Origin: Acanthamoeba sp. SK_2022b | Lineage: Eukaryota; Discosea; Longamoebia; Acanthamoebidae | DNA length: 64,000 bases | Direction: 5' to 3' | NCBI GenBank assembly: GCA_027943245.1 | Contig: JANDJZ010000077.1 | Span: 48,345-112,344 of the forward strand | Shown: piece by piece, positions 31,846-44,688 of the stretch | How the letters are laid out: every line of letters starts with the position of its first letter | Numbering within the stretch: position 1 is the first letter of the stretch | Notes under the pieces: generated by a model | What the model was told of the DNA's origin: nothing | Databases searched by the model: none | Seen by the model: the letters and a program-made list of their open reading frames with translations, nothing else | Position numbers and translations under genes: made by a program

Positions 31846-33581
31846 GATGGACATCGAGGTGGAAGAGATTTTGCAGGAGGTAGTGAAGATTCTGTGGGAC
31901 GCCGACTACGCCAAGGCTGATGCGCTGCTTGCCCCACACAAAGACAGTCACCCGGCCGTGGCCACCATGTATTCCCAGTCCATGTGGCTGAGGGTACTCA
32001 ATCTGATCCGTTTATTGACAAACCACCATTATTTTGATTACTTGTATTTTTATCTATTAACAATTGCATTACGTGTTTCTTTTATTATTGAATTGAAATG
32101 GTTGCTCAAATAATTTTATAAAAATAATGAAAAAAATAAATGGAGCCAATTTTTTGTTCTCACTCGTTCCGTGCTTGCAAGGCGGTGGTCACAGAATCGG
32201 CCGACGACTGCAAGGAAGCGTTTGAGCGAATGGAGGCTGTACGTGCGCCGTCTCTCCGCAAGATGATGGACCCATTGTTGCTCACCAGATCGGCTCTCGG
32301 CCGCGTCGTCGATCATGCAGGTGCACCGCCTGTCGCACGCCACGCAGGACCAACTGAACAAGAGCAGGAAGCGCAAGATTAACAAGGCCGACGATCAGGA
32401 TGACTCCACCGAGGTACGTCTCCCCTTCACCCTGTCTCTCTTCCCACTTATCCTTGACCGCCGAAAAAAACTTATCCATTGCGCGCGACGAACAGGAGCA
32501 AGCCGCTGCGCTCCTGCTGTGGTGCAAGCTTGCCCTTGCCGAAGTAACCTTGTTCGAATCCATCCTCAAATTCAAAATGCAAAAACAAGTCAAAGGTGTG
32601 CGTGTGTCGTGCGTGCGTGCGTGTGTGTGGTGTTGGGTGCAGTGCGCGTATTGTGCGGGTGTGATCAATGACGTGGATGGGCAGGCGCGTATAATTTCAG
32701 GAAGAGCTGGAAACACTACGAGGAATGCGTGGAGCTCATCAAGATGCTCCCCGAGCGTTCTCCCTATTTCACCAACTTGGCCTGCTCCATCAACGTGGGC
32801 GTCGGCTTCTTCCACTTCTTCATCTCCGGTACGTCGGTCGGCTGCCGTGCTTTGGGCTCTCTCTCCTCCCACCCCGCCAGTCAATGACAGAGAGGGGGCT
32901 CGCAGTGGTGCCCCGGCAGTTTCTTTGGCTGGTCGAGGCCATCGGGTTCAAGGCCGACCGCGACATGGCCCTCAAGGAGCTACAGCTCGCCAGCGAGAGC
33001 GAAGGCTTTCAGAGTTCGTCACGCCACCTTTCCTTGTGAACGCTCGTGCCGACTCTCGTGGCTCATATCCGATCGTAAAGGGCGACAGGCTCGCTTGCGT
33101 TCTTCCTGCTGGTCACGATCCGCACGTTCTTCTTCGAGGAGCTCGAGACCGGCAGAGAGATGTTCAACCTCCTCATGCAGCAATACCCGTGCGGCCCTTG
33201 CTTATTATTAGTATTAGTGAATAATTATAATCGTATGTTGCACAAAATAATATCCTTATATTATAAAGAATGGTATTAACGATTTTTTAATATTGCTATT
33301 TCCTATTTTAATGGTTTCCTGGCCACTTACACGCCGCACTGCAGGGACTCGCCCATGTTCAAGTACGTCGGCGGCTACGTGTGCCGGATGCAGGCCAAGT
33401 TGGACGAGGGTAAGTACCGGCCCCACGTTGTTGTTGTTGTTGCGGGGCATGACTGATACGCAAGTTTATTTTACTGTGTGGCGATTGCAGCGAAGGAGCT
33501 GTTTCTGGCGGCCAAGGAAAAGTTCATCGCCACTGACAACAAGCAGCTCGAACTCTTCTGTGTTAGCGAGGTACCTCTCGT

Positions 33582-33650
<69 letters not shown>

Positions 33651-34674
33651 TACGGCTCACACGACGCACGACACGAGCGCAGATTGCGACGCTCGAGTAC
33701 CTGAACCTCAATTTTGCCGAATCAGTCCAGGGCTTCGAAGAATTCCTCGCCAGTTTGACTCGCCCCCTCCTCAAAAGTGTGCGCACTCGTAGCATAACTG
33801 CTGTGTGTGTGGTGCGTGCGATCATTCCACAGAGTCGTCGGTGCCTGGGCTCAAGGCGCTCTGCTACTATCAAGCGGGCATCTGCTACTCGTTCCTCTTT
33901 CACGAGGACAAGGCCAAGGAGTGCATGACACAGGCCCTCAAATACGTCCGCAAGGTAACTCGCAACACACGCACGCGCGAGGATAGCGCCCACGGTTGAT
34001 TGGCTGATGGATGTGCTGGGGCCTGGTCAGGGATACGCGCACGACGAGTTTGCGAAGCAGCGCGCCAAGAAATTCCTGGCCAAGGGCGGCCTGTCGGACT
34101 TTGAGCGCAAGTTCATCCGGGCCCGCATTCTGCACGAGGGCAGACAATTCCAGGTTTACCACACACACTCACTCACACTCACACCTTGCGATGCACATGT
34201 CTCCTAACTCTGCTACCGGGTCGTACGCCTGCAGCTGTCCTTGGAGATGGCGGAGCAAGCTGAAGGCGTGGCGGCGACGGAAGAAGACAGGGCGTGTGTG
34301 GCGTTCCTACGGGGCGATGCTCTCCGCGAGCTCAAGCGATACGATGAAGCCGAGCAAGCCTTCACGGTTCCACCTGCCCTCGCTGCTGCGTGTCGATTGG
34401 TGACGTGTAGGTGGCTGAACGAGGAAGTGCTGGCGCGCCACAGGCGGTGCTGAACACGCCGGCCAAGTCGGTATCCAAGTACGAGCAGTACGTGCTGCCG
34501 TGGAGTCTGAGCGGGATGGCCGAGCTCAAGATGGAGCAAAACGACCACAAGGCGGCGCTCGACCTGTACAAGCGGGCCAAGAAGTACACTGGCTACGACT
34601 ACGAGAGCTGGGTGGCTTGGAGAATCAAACGCGGCATGGACCGGCTCCGAGTGCCAACCGACGCTCACCAATAA
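31846..34674 (+). CDS. IML2/TTC39-family tetratricopeptide-like protein
   Basis: A multi-exon gene for an alpha-helical protein. The start at 31846 (MDIEVEEILQEVVKILWDAD) was chosen because the family begins with such a helix; an in-frame ATG at 31724 is possible. Recognisable family blocks: KADALLAPHKDS, AVVTESADDCKEAFERMEA, KSWKHYEECVELIKMLPERS, INVGVGFFHFFIS, FLWLVEAIGFKADRDMALKE, SLAFFLLVTIRTFFFEELET, DSPMFKYVGGYVCRMQAKLD, GLKALCYYQAGICYSFLFHE and a final TPR-like AALDLYKRAKKYTGYDYESW, ending PTDAHQ. In fungi Iml2 helps clear protein inclusions via lipid droplets; vertebrate TTC39 proteins affect lipid metabolism. Role here unproven. A (CA)n intron is at 33583-33642. Confidence 0.78.
33583..33642. 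repeat. (CA)n microsatellite in a TTC39-like gene intron
   Basis: Nearly 30 CA units on the sense strand between the exons ending LFCVSE and beginning IATLEYLNL. Confidence 0.95.
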
Positions 34675-34911
34675 ACAAAATCCAAAAGGGAAATAAACAC
34701 CAACACGCCACCACTTTCATTGAAACAAGCCAAAAAGGAGGTATTGTGTCAAAGCAAGGAAAGGAAAATGATACCAATTTTGGAAGAATCTGAGACCGTG
34801 GTACCACTCACGTTGCAGCTACCTTTTAGGGGCTGGTTTCCGTTTTGGTTTGTTGGCTAGCCCGCACAGAAGAGCAAAGCGCAGATAGAAACATAGCATA
34901 GACTGAGAAAG

Positions 34912-37623
34912 ATGAAGCGTGGGGGAAGACGGTTCCATTTTGTAGATACACACTGCTTCACGGCGAACCCGCAAATCCAGGCTCCTCTGCGGCGAAGCAA
35001 GATATTGGCCATTAATCCGTTACATCTCTTCTTCTACGCCACCCTCTCCCTCTACTGCCTCGTCTTCGTCCTTCCCATCGCCACCGCCGTCACTTACCAA
35101 TGTCCGGACGGCACGTGGACCGCGTCCTCAAATGTCACGAGTAGCCCCTATCGATGCTACAAACGATTCACCACGGGGATGACCTGGGATCAATGGAATA
35201 CGTCGGGGTGTGCCCAACAAGCAGCCGGAGCCTCTTTGGCGGTGTTCCAAAGTGATACAGAGTTTTCAACGGTCTATAACCTGTGCATGCCCCAAACCTC
35301 CAACACGTCTGCCTGGTGCTATACGGGACTCCACACCCCCGTCAGTCCCACCAATCGGACCTGCTGCTGGCAGTTCGGCAACGGCGACGACACGACGTGG
35401 CTGCTCACCAACGGCACTTCTTCGTGGGCCTCTACAGAGCCAAACAATAGCGGAGGCTCCCAGCCCTGTGGCATCCTTGGCTATCTCGCTGGCCTGGCAG
35501 ACGATGCTTGCACTTATGGAGCGGGGGCAGTGTGCTCTCTGTGGGCTGCTCCGCCCTCACCATCCCCTTCGCAATCTCCTTCCAATACCCCCACCCCTTC
35601 TTACACACCCACCAACTCTCCCACTCAAACCCCCACTCCCTCGCCCTCGCCCACTCAAACCGCCACTCCCTCGCCCTCACCCACTCAAACCCCCACTCCC
35701 ACTCAAACCCCCACTCCCTCGCCCTCACCCACTCAATCCCCCACTCCCTCAGTCACCCCATCCCCCTCTAGCACCGTTTCGCCTACGAACAGCCCCACGC
35801 AGTCGCCCACTTCCTCCTCTTCGCCCACCCGTACTCCTACGTCTACTCCCACCCCGTCGCTCACAGCGACTCCGTCTCCCACGCAGTCGCCCACTTCCTC
35901 CGTTTCGCCCACCCGTTCTCCCACGTCTACTCCTACAACCACGCCCTCCAACACCCCGTCGCTCACTGCCACTCCGTCTCCCACGCAGTCGCCCACTTCT
36001 TCCCCTTCGCCCACGCAATCTTCCACGTCTACTCCCACCCCCACGGCCTCCAACACCCCGTCGCGTACAGCGACTCCGTCTCCCACGCAGTCGCCCACTT
36101 CCTCCTCTTCACCCACCCAAACTACCACGCCCACTCCCACCTCCACGCCCTCCAACACCCCGTCGCTCACCGCGACTCCGTCTCCCACGCAGTCACCCAC
36201 TTCCTCCCCTTCGCCCACTCAATCCTCCACGCCTACTCCTACCCCCACGCCCTCCACCACGCCGTCGCCAACAACAACTCCGTCCCCAACGCAGTCTCCA
36301 ACTTCCACCCCTTCGCCCACGCCATCTTCCACGTCGACTCCTACCCCCACGCCTTCCAACACCCCGTCGCCAACAGCGACTCCTTCTCCCACGCAGTCGC
36401 CTACGTCGACTCCTTCCCCCACGCAGTCGTCCACGTCGACTCCGTCCCCGTCAACCAGCAACACGCCGTCGCCGAGCCCCTCGTCGTCAATGTTGCCCGT
36501 GATCTCTCCCGTAGCGGACGTCCAGGCAAACATCAGCACCCAGCTCCCCACCGTCGATTTTTCCGTGCCCGCCAGTTCTTCTGCGTCAAGTGAGTAGACC
36601 TTCGCCTCTTTTCAAACAAGCCATCTCACTCGTGGCCACTTCGTGTTGTACAGACTCGACCAGCGATAATAGCACTGTGGGTGTCACGTCTGCGTTCCAA
36701 GACATCCAATCCGGTTCAAGCGCGCCCTCCACCTTTGCCGGTACTCAGTCTCTAGATGTGAACTCCAGCAACGCCCATTGATTGACACTGTCGGTTGGCT
36801 CAAAACACATCGTGCAGCGAGCGACGTGTCGGTCCGCGTGGTGCAGCAGCCAGCGTCGTCCAACTCATCGGGAGCCTCCAACGCCACCGTGACGACATAC
36901 ATCTACACCTCTACCCTCCCCAACACCACCACAACGCTGGAGCAGTCCTTCTCCTTCCACAACCACTCGACCACGGGGGAGTTCGCATCTATGGGCTTCA
37001 GCATCGGGGCCAACACGCTGAAGTGGTCCATCAACCTCACCTCTCCGTTGGGGGACTCCACCGACCAGCTCACCGTGCGCTACCGACTGTCGGCTCTGGC
37101 CTCCTCTTCATCAAACGACTCCAGCGCGATCAACGCATCGCAGACGGCGGTGACACGTCGAGTGGGAGTGCCTGCAGCCAACATGACCACCTACTACTTC
37201 TCCCTCCTCGCCACTTCTTCCAATACGTCCTCTACTCGGCAGCTGGCGGCGCAAGTGGAAGTGTTCGATGTGGCCCTCGTCGACGGACATCTCCAGCCTC
37301 TGGTGGGACACAACGTGAGCCTCGTAAGCGACTCGGGAGCGCTGCCCCAATACGTGCTGTCGCTCACCTTCCCGACGTTCTCGCAGTCCCTCTTCTACGA
37401 TCCTGCGCTCAGCTTCGGCACGCTGCTCAGTATACGTAGCAGCTCCACCTCGTCGTCGAGCGACCCGTCTCTGCTGATAGCCGTGGCGGTGGCCGTTCCC
37501 GTGGCGGTTGTGGCCGTTTTAGGCACTGCCGTTGTGGCCATTTTGTGGGCCAAGGCCCGCCAAAGGCGTGCCCGCGAGCAGGTGCGCCAGACGATGCTCG
37601 AGCACAACATGACCTACCTGTAG
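34912..37623 (+). CDS. C-type lectin domain on a mucin-like stalk, single-pass membrane protein
   Basis: Three exons (34912-36589, 36654-36740, 36818-37623) give 856 residues in frame. Residues about 33-58 ([20 protein letters not shown]) form a signal or signal anchor. A C-type lectin-like fold follows with paired cysteines, an EPN motif ([15 protein letters not shown], at about 35425) that in animal lectins marks mannose-type calcium-dependent sugar binding, and a final [12 protein letters not shown]. Residues about 215-525 are a Ser/Thr/Pro repeat built on units like [11 protein letters not shown], expected to be heavily O-glycosylated and extended. An N-glycosylation-rich domain comes next, then a transmembrane helix ([20 protein letters not shown]) followed by ARQRRAREQ and a short cytoplasmic tail. 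Likely a surface adhesion or phagocytic receptor, by architecture only. Confidence 0.82.
35550..36480 (+). repeat. Ser/Thr/Pro-rich coding repeat (mucin-like)
   Basis: Imperfect units of about 30-100 bp based on ACTCCGTCTCCCACGCAGTC. They encode [12 protein letters not shown] repeats within the lectin gene. The repeat array may differ in length between alleles. Confidence 0.9.
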
Positions 37624-38200
37624 AACGTTTCAATTTTTGCAATCTCGTTGAATACATCCCAGACCCCGTGTTTTCTTTGTCATCGTGCACGCTGGTGGCG
37701 ACGGTTGTGAGTGTGGCGGTTTCAGAACGTCATGTCACACGCAGCCTTGGCCCATACCGTCCGCACGGCGAATCATCACCCACGTGGCACACGCGAGTAT
37801 AGTATGAGGCTCTCATGAGAGCCTCCACGTGCTGATACATAGGCTGATCGGGGGGCTGGTAGCCGGGAACGTCTACCAATCCTGCTATCTTTCAAACAAC
37901 TGTGTCGACAGAATAAGCGCTCTCCTTATTTCGACCCGTGGCGGAACGCTGGCTTGGCTACCGTTGGTCGGCGACGACGATGGTGTAGCGCTACGCGAAC
38001 GTGCTTCCATTTCTTGCTTTGTTTCACACAAAAGACCGCCACAGCCTGTCTCATCCACATCTCATCAAAAAGGAAGAAACAGCTCCCGCTCGTCAATCAC
38101 GCAAAAGGGGCCCTGAAAGCGACTGCGTAGAAGAGGGGAGAGAATAGCTCAAGATTCGCTTAGTGTAAGTGATAGATTAGCGCAGTAGGTAACCACGAAG
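37624..38200. other. Intergenic region with a 20-bp perfect palindrome
   Basis: 3' flank of the lectin gene and promoter side of the Shk-like kinase gene. The palindrome GAGGCTCTCATGAGAGCCTC lies at 37806-37825. No gene seen. Confidence 0.5.
37806..37825. promoter_or_regulatory. Perfect 20-bp palindrome
   Basis: GAGGCTCTCATGAGAGCCTC is exactly self-complementary with no spacer. It lies about 375 bp before the kinase start. It could be a dimeric factor site or a small hairpin. Confidence 0.4.
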
Positions 38201-39959
38201 ATGAAGGGACAGCAGTTGGCAGGAGAAATGACGGAAGATCTGAGAAGGATCGAGGCCAAACGACGAGGAATCCAGCAGTGGGTAAAGCGAATTTAACGAA
38301 TTGATACCACAAAACCAGAGATGAGGTTCTATTTCGACTCACCCAAATTATTCCCTTCCTCTATTCGTGGCAACAGGAGCCAGGCCAGACGTTGATCAAG
38401 GCCTCAGAGCTCTCCTACGACAGGGAAATCGCACGAGGCAACTACGGTACGGTGTACAAGGGCAGATGTCGCGGTTTCCCCGTGGCCATCAAGCTGCTCC
38501 ACAACCAACACCTCAACGAACCCAAAATCGAGGAATTGAAGCGCGAGGTCGAGATCATGAGGTGCCTTCCCCTCCCCGTAGCTCTCCCTTCGCTTCTCCT
38601 TCCCCTGGGGAGACGCCCACCGGTCATCTCTGCGCCCTCCCCTTCTTATTCAGCAAACCGAGAAAACCCGCTCACGCGTGCGTGCTTGTGCGTTTTGTTA
38701 GTTCGCTGCGGCATCCGTGCATTTTGCTGTTCATGGGCGTGTGCACGGAGAAGGACAACCTCGCCGTCGTCATGGAGTACGTGGACGGTCGCGACCTCGA
38801 GAGCATCATCCACGACAAGGACGTCGTCATGACCACCGCACAGCAGCTCCAAATTGCCAAGGGAATCGCTCAAGGTGCGTGTCTTCTCGCTGCCACTCTT
38901 TTCTCTTCCCTCTTTCTCATATTGTACGTGTGTGCGTGCGCGCGCGTGTTGTGTGCGTGTTTCTCATATGTATGTGCGTGCGACGCAGGAATGAATTGGC
39001 TCCACTGCCTCAAGCCTGAACCAATCATCCATCGTGACCTCAAGGTACTGCGCACGGCCCGCCCTCGGCGCGAAAGCCTCCTACTATGTTTGGGGGAGAG
39101 GTCGAAGGAGGGGATCAGTCTGACACGTGTACCCGCGCCTCCATGAAGCCGCCAAACGTGCTGGTGACGAAGGACTTTGAGGTGCGGGTGTGCGACTTTG
39201 GTCTGTCGTGCGTCAAGGAGAAGTTCGACCCCAAGGCCCCGCCCAAGGACAAGGCCGTGGGCACGCCCGTGTGGATGAGCCCCGAAATCCTCTGCGGCCT
39301 CCCCGCCAGCGAGAAATCCGACGTCTACGCCTTTGGCCTCGTCCTCTGGGTACCCTTTTTATTTTATTTTATTTTATCTATTTATCTATTTATTTGACCG
39401 ATTTATAATTTGAAAAAACACATTTTAAACACATTTTAACAACCAGGAATTGTTCACGAGGAAGGAGCGACCGTTTGCGCATGTGACGTCGTTCTCCGAG
39501 TTCTGCGACGATGTGATCGATCGAAACGTACGGCCCGTCCTGCCCGACGAGGTGCCAAAGCACATCCGACGGCTCATCAAGGCGTGTTGGCACGGCGACA
39601 TGGACAAGCGGTACCTAGCCAGCCTCCGCCTCTCTCCCCCACCGCGGACGCACGTCGTTGACGATCTCCGTTGGTCGCGTATGGCGTGCGCGTGTTGGCG
39701 CGCAGGCCAAGCTTCGAACAGATCTTGGAGAAGGTCGACGAGCTGGTCGTCACCAACTCGATCAAGGACAAGGTGGCCCGCAACCTGTGGAAGATTCTCA
39801 AGGAGACCGAAACGGCCTCGCACTACCCGTTCTTTGCCGAGTGGGACAACTTCATCGAGGTCCTCTGCGGCGCTCTCGGTCTCCCGCTCGACACTATCCC
39901 GCCCGACAGCACCACCTACCAGTGCGCCAAGGCCATACTCGGTACGTCGCGTGTCGTGA

Positions 39960-40031
<72 letters not shown>

Positions 40032-40268
40032 TATGTGGGCGCGCGCGCATGTATACGTGTTGCGGCGTCTCAGCTCACATCGGGAGTTACTACTACCCAG
40101 CCGAGGAAGAGAAGGACCTGACGTCGAGCGACGCCGCAAAGAAGTTCCTGGTCAGCTGCGAGAGCTTTGGCCGTTTTGTAGATGTGTTCGGCCCGCTGAG
40201 AAGTGATATATTATCTAATGTACGAACGCTCGCTGGATCTCCGCCCGACTCGCAGCATTCGCTGACGT

Positions 40269-40334
<66 letters not shown>

Positions 40335-41065
40335 CGGCGACGCAACAGTTTGACGAGCTGTGCAGAACGGGCTGCTTCCACGGCTCGATTGACGCCAAGG
40401 AGGCCGAACGACGATTAACCGGACAGCGAAGCGGCTCTTACCTCGTTCGACTCTCTTCCAAGGACAACTGCATCGCCATCACTAAGCGGTATGCATCACA
40501 CATACACAACACGTACGCACGCACAGTGACAAAGCACTGGGGCTGACTCCGATCCGCTGTGCTGTCGATCACAAGGCACAAGCACGGGTTCAACCACCAG
40601 AGAGCGTTCCGAAACGATAAGGGCTTCAACATCCAGATCGGCAACAAGTGCCACCTGTTCCCGTCGCTGCTGCTCTTCCTCAGCTCGCCCCAGGCCAAGT
40701 CCAAGAAGGACGGCCTCTACCTCAAGTGCCCGTGCTTCACCGACTCCAAGTTTGCGCAGATCCACAAGAAGGGCGCCGAGGAGCGCGAGGTGAGCTACGT
40801 CGGCCTGGACTACATTCGCGAGGGGCTCCGAAACGCCAAGGTCTCGACGGGCGGCAACGGCGGCGGCGGCAGCGGCATCAACGGCCACCACGGCAACAAC
40901 GACGGCCACGCCCCAACGCTCGGCCAGCAGGTGAGCAACAGCAACCTCGTCTCGCACTCGCCCATCTACTACACCACCGAGCGGGAAGCGCAGCCGCCGG
41001 AGGACGAGAAGACCAGGAAGAAGAAGAACCGACTGTCCTGGAGGCGGTCCAAGAACTACGAGTAG
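38201..41065 (+). CDS. Shk-like protein kinase with C-terminal SH2 domain
   Basis: Start at 38201 (MKGQQLAGEMTEDLRRIEAK); exon 1 ends at 38281 and splices in phase to EPGQTLIKASEL. Kinase motifs: EIARGNYGTVYKG, VAIKLL, HPCILLFMGVCTE, MEYVDGRDL, IIHRDLKPPNVLV (joined across an intron), VCDFGLSCVKE, GTPVWMSPEIL, SEKSDVYAFGLVLWELF and RPSFEQILEKVDEL. A linker specific to Dictyostelium Shk kinases (FFAEWDNFIEVLCGALGLPLD) follows, then an SH2 domain: CFHGSIDAKEAERRL, SGSYLVRLSS (the phosphotyrosine-binding arginine) and FHQRAF-like strands. A His/Asn/Gly linker and a basic end (RKKKNRLSWRRSKNYE) complete it. Dictyostelium Shk kinases act in phagocytosis and chemotaxis and are dual specificity. Two introns carry long (TG)n runs. 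Confidence 0.92.
39961..40030. repeat. (TG)n microsatellite, Shk-gene intron 1 of two
   Basis: About 35 TG units on the sense strand between exons ending CAKAIL and beginning AHIGSYYY. Confidence 0.95.
40272..40331. repeat. (TG)n microsatellite, Shk-gene intron 2 of two
   Basis: About 30 TG units on the sense strand just before the SH2 exon (FDELCRTGCFHG). Confidence 0.95.
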
Positions 41066-41156
41066 GCGGGAGGGGGAGGCTACAACGCCACACGTACACT
41101 GGCCACACGTACGCCCCTCAGGTGGCCCACGCGTGCTCGGCCCAACCGCCAACATC

Positions 41157-42923
41157 ATGAAACGAGAAAGCCTTTTCTGCGGGCATTTGTATTGGAATGT
41201 GAAATATTCATGCTAAATCACTCGTCGATTTTTTGAATTCTAGGAGCATATTATTTTCTTCTCAGTATGTAATTATCCTGTACTTTAATGTTCCTATCTC
41301 CGAGGCGGCAACAAGTACAAGCCCTGCGGCGACAAAGAGCGAAGGTGCACCGCAAGGAGGCTCCCAAGACGACCAGCTTGCCTTGGCACAGTTGGCCGTA
41401 GAGGGAGAGAACATGTCAGCGGCGTTGGTGGTGCTGGCGGGCGCGACTGGAGGCAGCATCTACGATGGCAACAGCCCCCTCGGAACGCCGCTCACCCTGT
41501 TCATCGCCCAGTTGGTCATCATATGCACGCTCGCTCGCGTACTCACCAAGCTCTTCGCCTACATCAAACGTAAGCCTTTCCGCTTTCCGCATTTTTAATC
41601 TTCCGATTAAACAACAACTCAATCGAACCACTCTTGTGTTCTTCGAACAACATACACAGAGCCGAGCGTGATAGCCGAAGTGGTGACTGGCATTGTGCTG
41701 GGACCGTCCATCTTGGGCCGCGTGCCGGGCTTCACCGAGACCATCTTCCCGGAGTCCTCGTTGCAAGTCTTTGCCGTGGTGTCCAACCTGGGCCTCATCT
41801 TCTTCATGTGCGCTTCCAGCTGTCCGCGTCCTGTCTGGCCCAACACGGTGTATCATTTTATAATTTTAATAATTAGTTATTTGCGATATTAAATTCAAAT
41901 ATTTTTATTAACACTTTTTTTTGATTTCTCGTGCAGGTTCCTTATCGGGCTCGAGGTCGACCCGCGGCTGCTCACCTCCAATCTGCGCAGCTCGTTCGTC
42001 ATCAGCATCAGCGCCATGCTCGCCCCGTTCTTCCTGGGCCTCGCCGTTTCCACCTACATCTACGAGGAGGTCCGGATGGCCGAGGGCGCGACCTTCTTCT
42101 CGTTCCTCATGTTCGTCGGCGTGGCGGTGTCGATCACCGCCTTCCCCGTGCTGGCGCGCATCCTGACCGATCAGAACCTCATGCAAACCCGCGTGGGCCT
42201 CATCGCCCTCTCCTCCGCTGCCGTGGATGACGTCGTGTGCGTGTTTGGCTCGGTTGCTCGTGCTTTTTTTAATTTAATTTTTTAAAATTAAATAATATTG
42301 TTAATGTTTTTAATTTGTTTATTGTGACGAGTACAGGGCCTGGATCATGCTCGCCGTGGTGGTGTCGATCGCGCGCGCCGAGGGACCGCTCACCGCGCTC
42401 TACACGTTCGGAGCGCTTCTCGTCTACCTCTTCTTCATCGCCACCTTCATTCGGCCGATCCTCGGCCTCATCGCCAGGTTTGGCTCCCTGTTCTTCGACC
42501 AGACGCATGCTATGCAGAGTTGGGCGGTGGTGAGCGTGTGCTGAAACGGTCATGTCTGGCCAGGCGCGCGCAAGGCCGAGAGGCGATGAAGCACGAGGTC
42601 ATCGTGATCATTCTGGTGATGGTCTTCGTGTCGGCGTGGATCACCGAGGTCATCGGCGTCCACGCCATCTTCGGGGCCTTCCTCCTCGGCGTCGTCACCC
42701 CGCGCGTGAACGGCTTCGCCATCCGTCTGACCGAACGCATCGAGGACGTGGTCATCATCATCCTGCTGCCCCTCTACTTCACCTACTCGGGACTCCGAAC
42801 CAACCTGGAGAGCCTCGACTCGTGGGAGGGCGGCGTGATGACCGTGCTGGTGATCCTCGCGTCGATCGTGGGCAAGGTCGGCGGCGCCACCCTCTCGTCG
42901 CGCATCCTTCACAACTCCTGGCG

Positions 42924-42989
<66 letters not shown>

Positions 42990-44642
42990 CTAACGTGTCA
43001 ATGATGCATGCAGGGAGTCGTTGACGATCGGCATCCTGCTCAACACCAAGGGGCTCGTGGAGCTGATCGTGCTCAACATCGGGCTCGACGTGGGCATCCT
43101 CACCAACGAGATCTTCACGGGCTTCGTGCTGATGGCCCTGTGCAACACCTTCATCACCACCCCGCTCGTCTGGTTCGTGTGGACGCGCCACATGGCCAAG
43201 GCCACGCCCGTCGAGGGCAAGAAGTGCGCCCCGCCCCGCTCCCCCTCGCTCCTCCCCTCATACGACCTCCCACTCACGACTCGCTCGCGCACGCAGGGAG
43301 TATCCGTCGATACTGGCGTGCATTTCGGGGTCGAGGGCCGATGTGCTCATCCTGCACGCGGCGGCGGCCTTTGCTCGCGCCCAGCAGATGGCGACGGGGG
43401 TCAAGCCCCAGTTCAGCGGCGTCTCCTTCCAGGAGGTGTCCGATCGGCCGTCTACCTACTTCTTCACCGTACGTCTACCCCCTCCTCCCGCACGCTTCTA
43501 CACATTTATTATCCTGCGCACGCCCATCTTCATGTATGTCGACATACACATTTGCCACCTTTATACATCATTATACGTCATTGTACATCATTATACATTA
43601 TACATCGTACATATGCGTACGCCAATGCCTATACAGACCCATATTCCATATTCTATACTCTGCTGGTCTGGAGTAATGTTTTCCTTTGCGAAACAACACA
43701 CACGACGCTACTACGCAATGCGACCATAAACGCGATGCGCTGGACTGGCGTGAGTCGATAAGGCCCTCTGGAACTTCGGTGAGGGCGTGGTGGCGCAACT
43801 CGATATTAACTCGCCGCCGCAGGAGAACCCGCAGCTGACCAGCCCCCGGAGCGGCGAGAGCCACCTCAGCCCGCGCGGCGGCATCCCGGGCCTCGGGAGC
43901 AGCAGCAGCATGAGCGGCGGCATGGGCGGCTACGCCGACGAGAAGGAGAAGGCGCCCCTGCGTGCCGGCGGCGGGTTCGACAAGGCACCGAACGGTCAGC
44001 TCTACTCGACCTTCCCCGACCTCACCGAGAAGGACACTCGCCACGTCGAGCAGAGCGTCGACGTGCGTCTCGCCTCCATTCGGTTCTCAGTCTTCCCCGT
44101 GCTCACGCGTTGTCGTTGTTGCGATCTTCAGCTGGACGACGCGGCGACGAGGGCTCGACACATGGCGGCGTTGCTCGATGTCGACATCAAGCTCACCACC
44201 CGAGCCACCACCAACCTGTCCAAGGACCTCGCGGCCTTTGCCAACGCCAGCGTACACTCGCCTCCCCTACACGCCACGCCATGCGACACCTTAAATTGAC
44301 GTATATTTGTCGACGCGCAGGCGGCCAACCTCGTGGTGGTGGGCTGGACGCGGCCCTTCGCGGCCCTCACGGCCGAAGACGCCCAGACGACGGCGACCTA
44401 TCTCCTGCGCCACGTCCACCCGCCCGTGGCGGTCGCCCTCACCAAGGGCCCGCAGGGGCGACTCAACGCGCGACACGTGCTGCTGGTCTACACCTTCCGG
44501 AAGCACGAACGCGAGGCGCTCAAGCTGGCCCTCTCCATCGCCGCCGACCCGGAGGCCTCGGTCGAGATCCTCGTCGCCCGCTCCTCCTCTTCCTCCTCTT
44601 CCTCCGACGGCGCCGGCCACTCGGCGGCAGCAGCGTCGACAA

Positions 44643-44688
<46 letters not shown>

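Noticed and set aside
35733..36551. Open frames rich in Gly/Val/Glu on the minus strand
   Set aside because: They are the complement of the Ser/Thr/Pro mucin repeat and share its periodicity; no independent coding signal.
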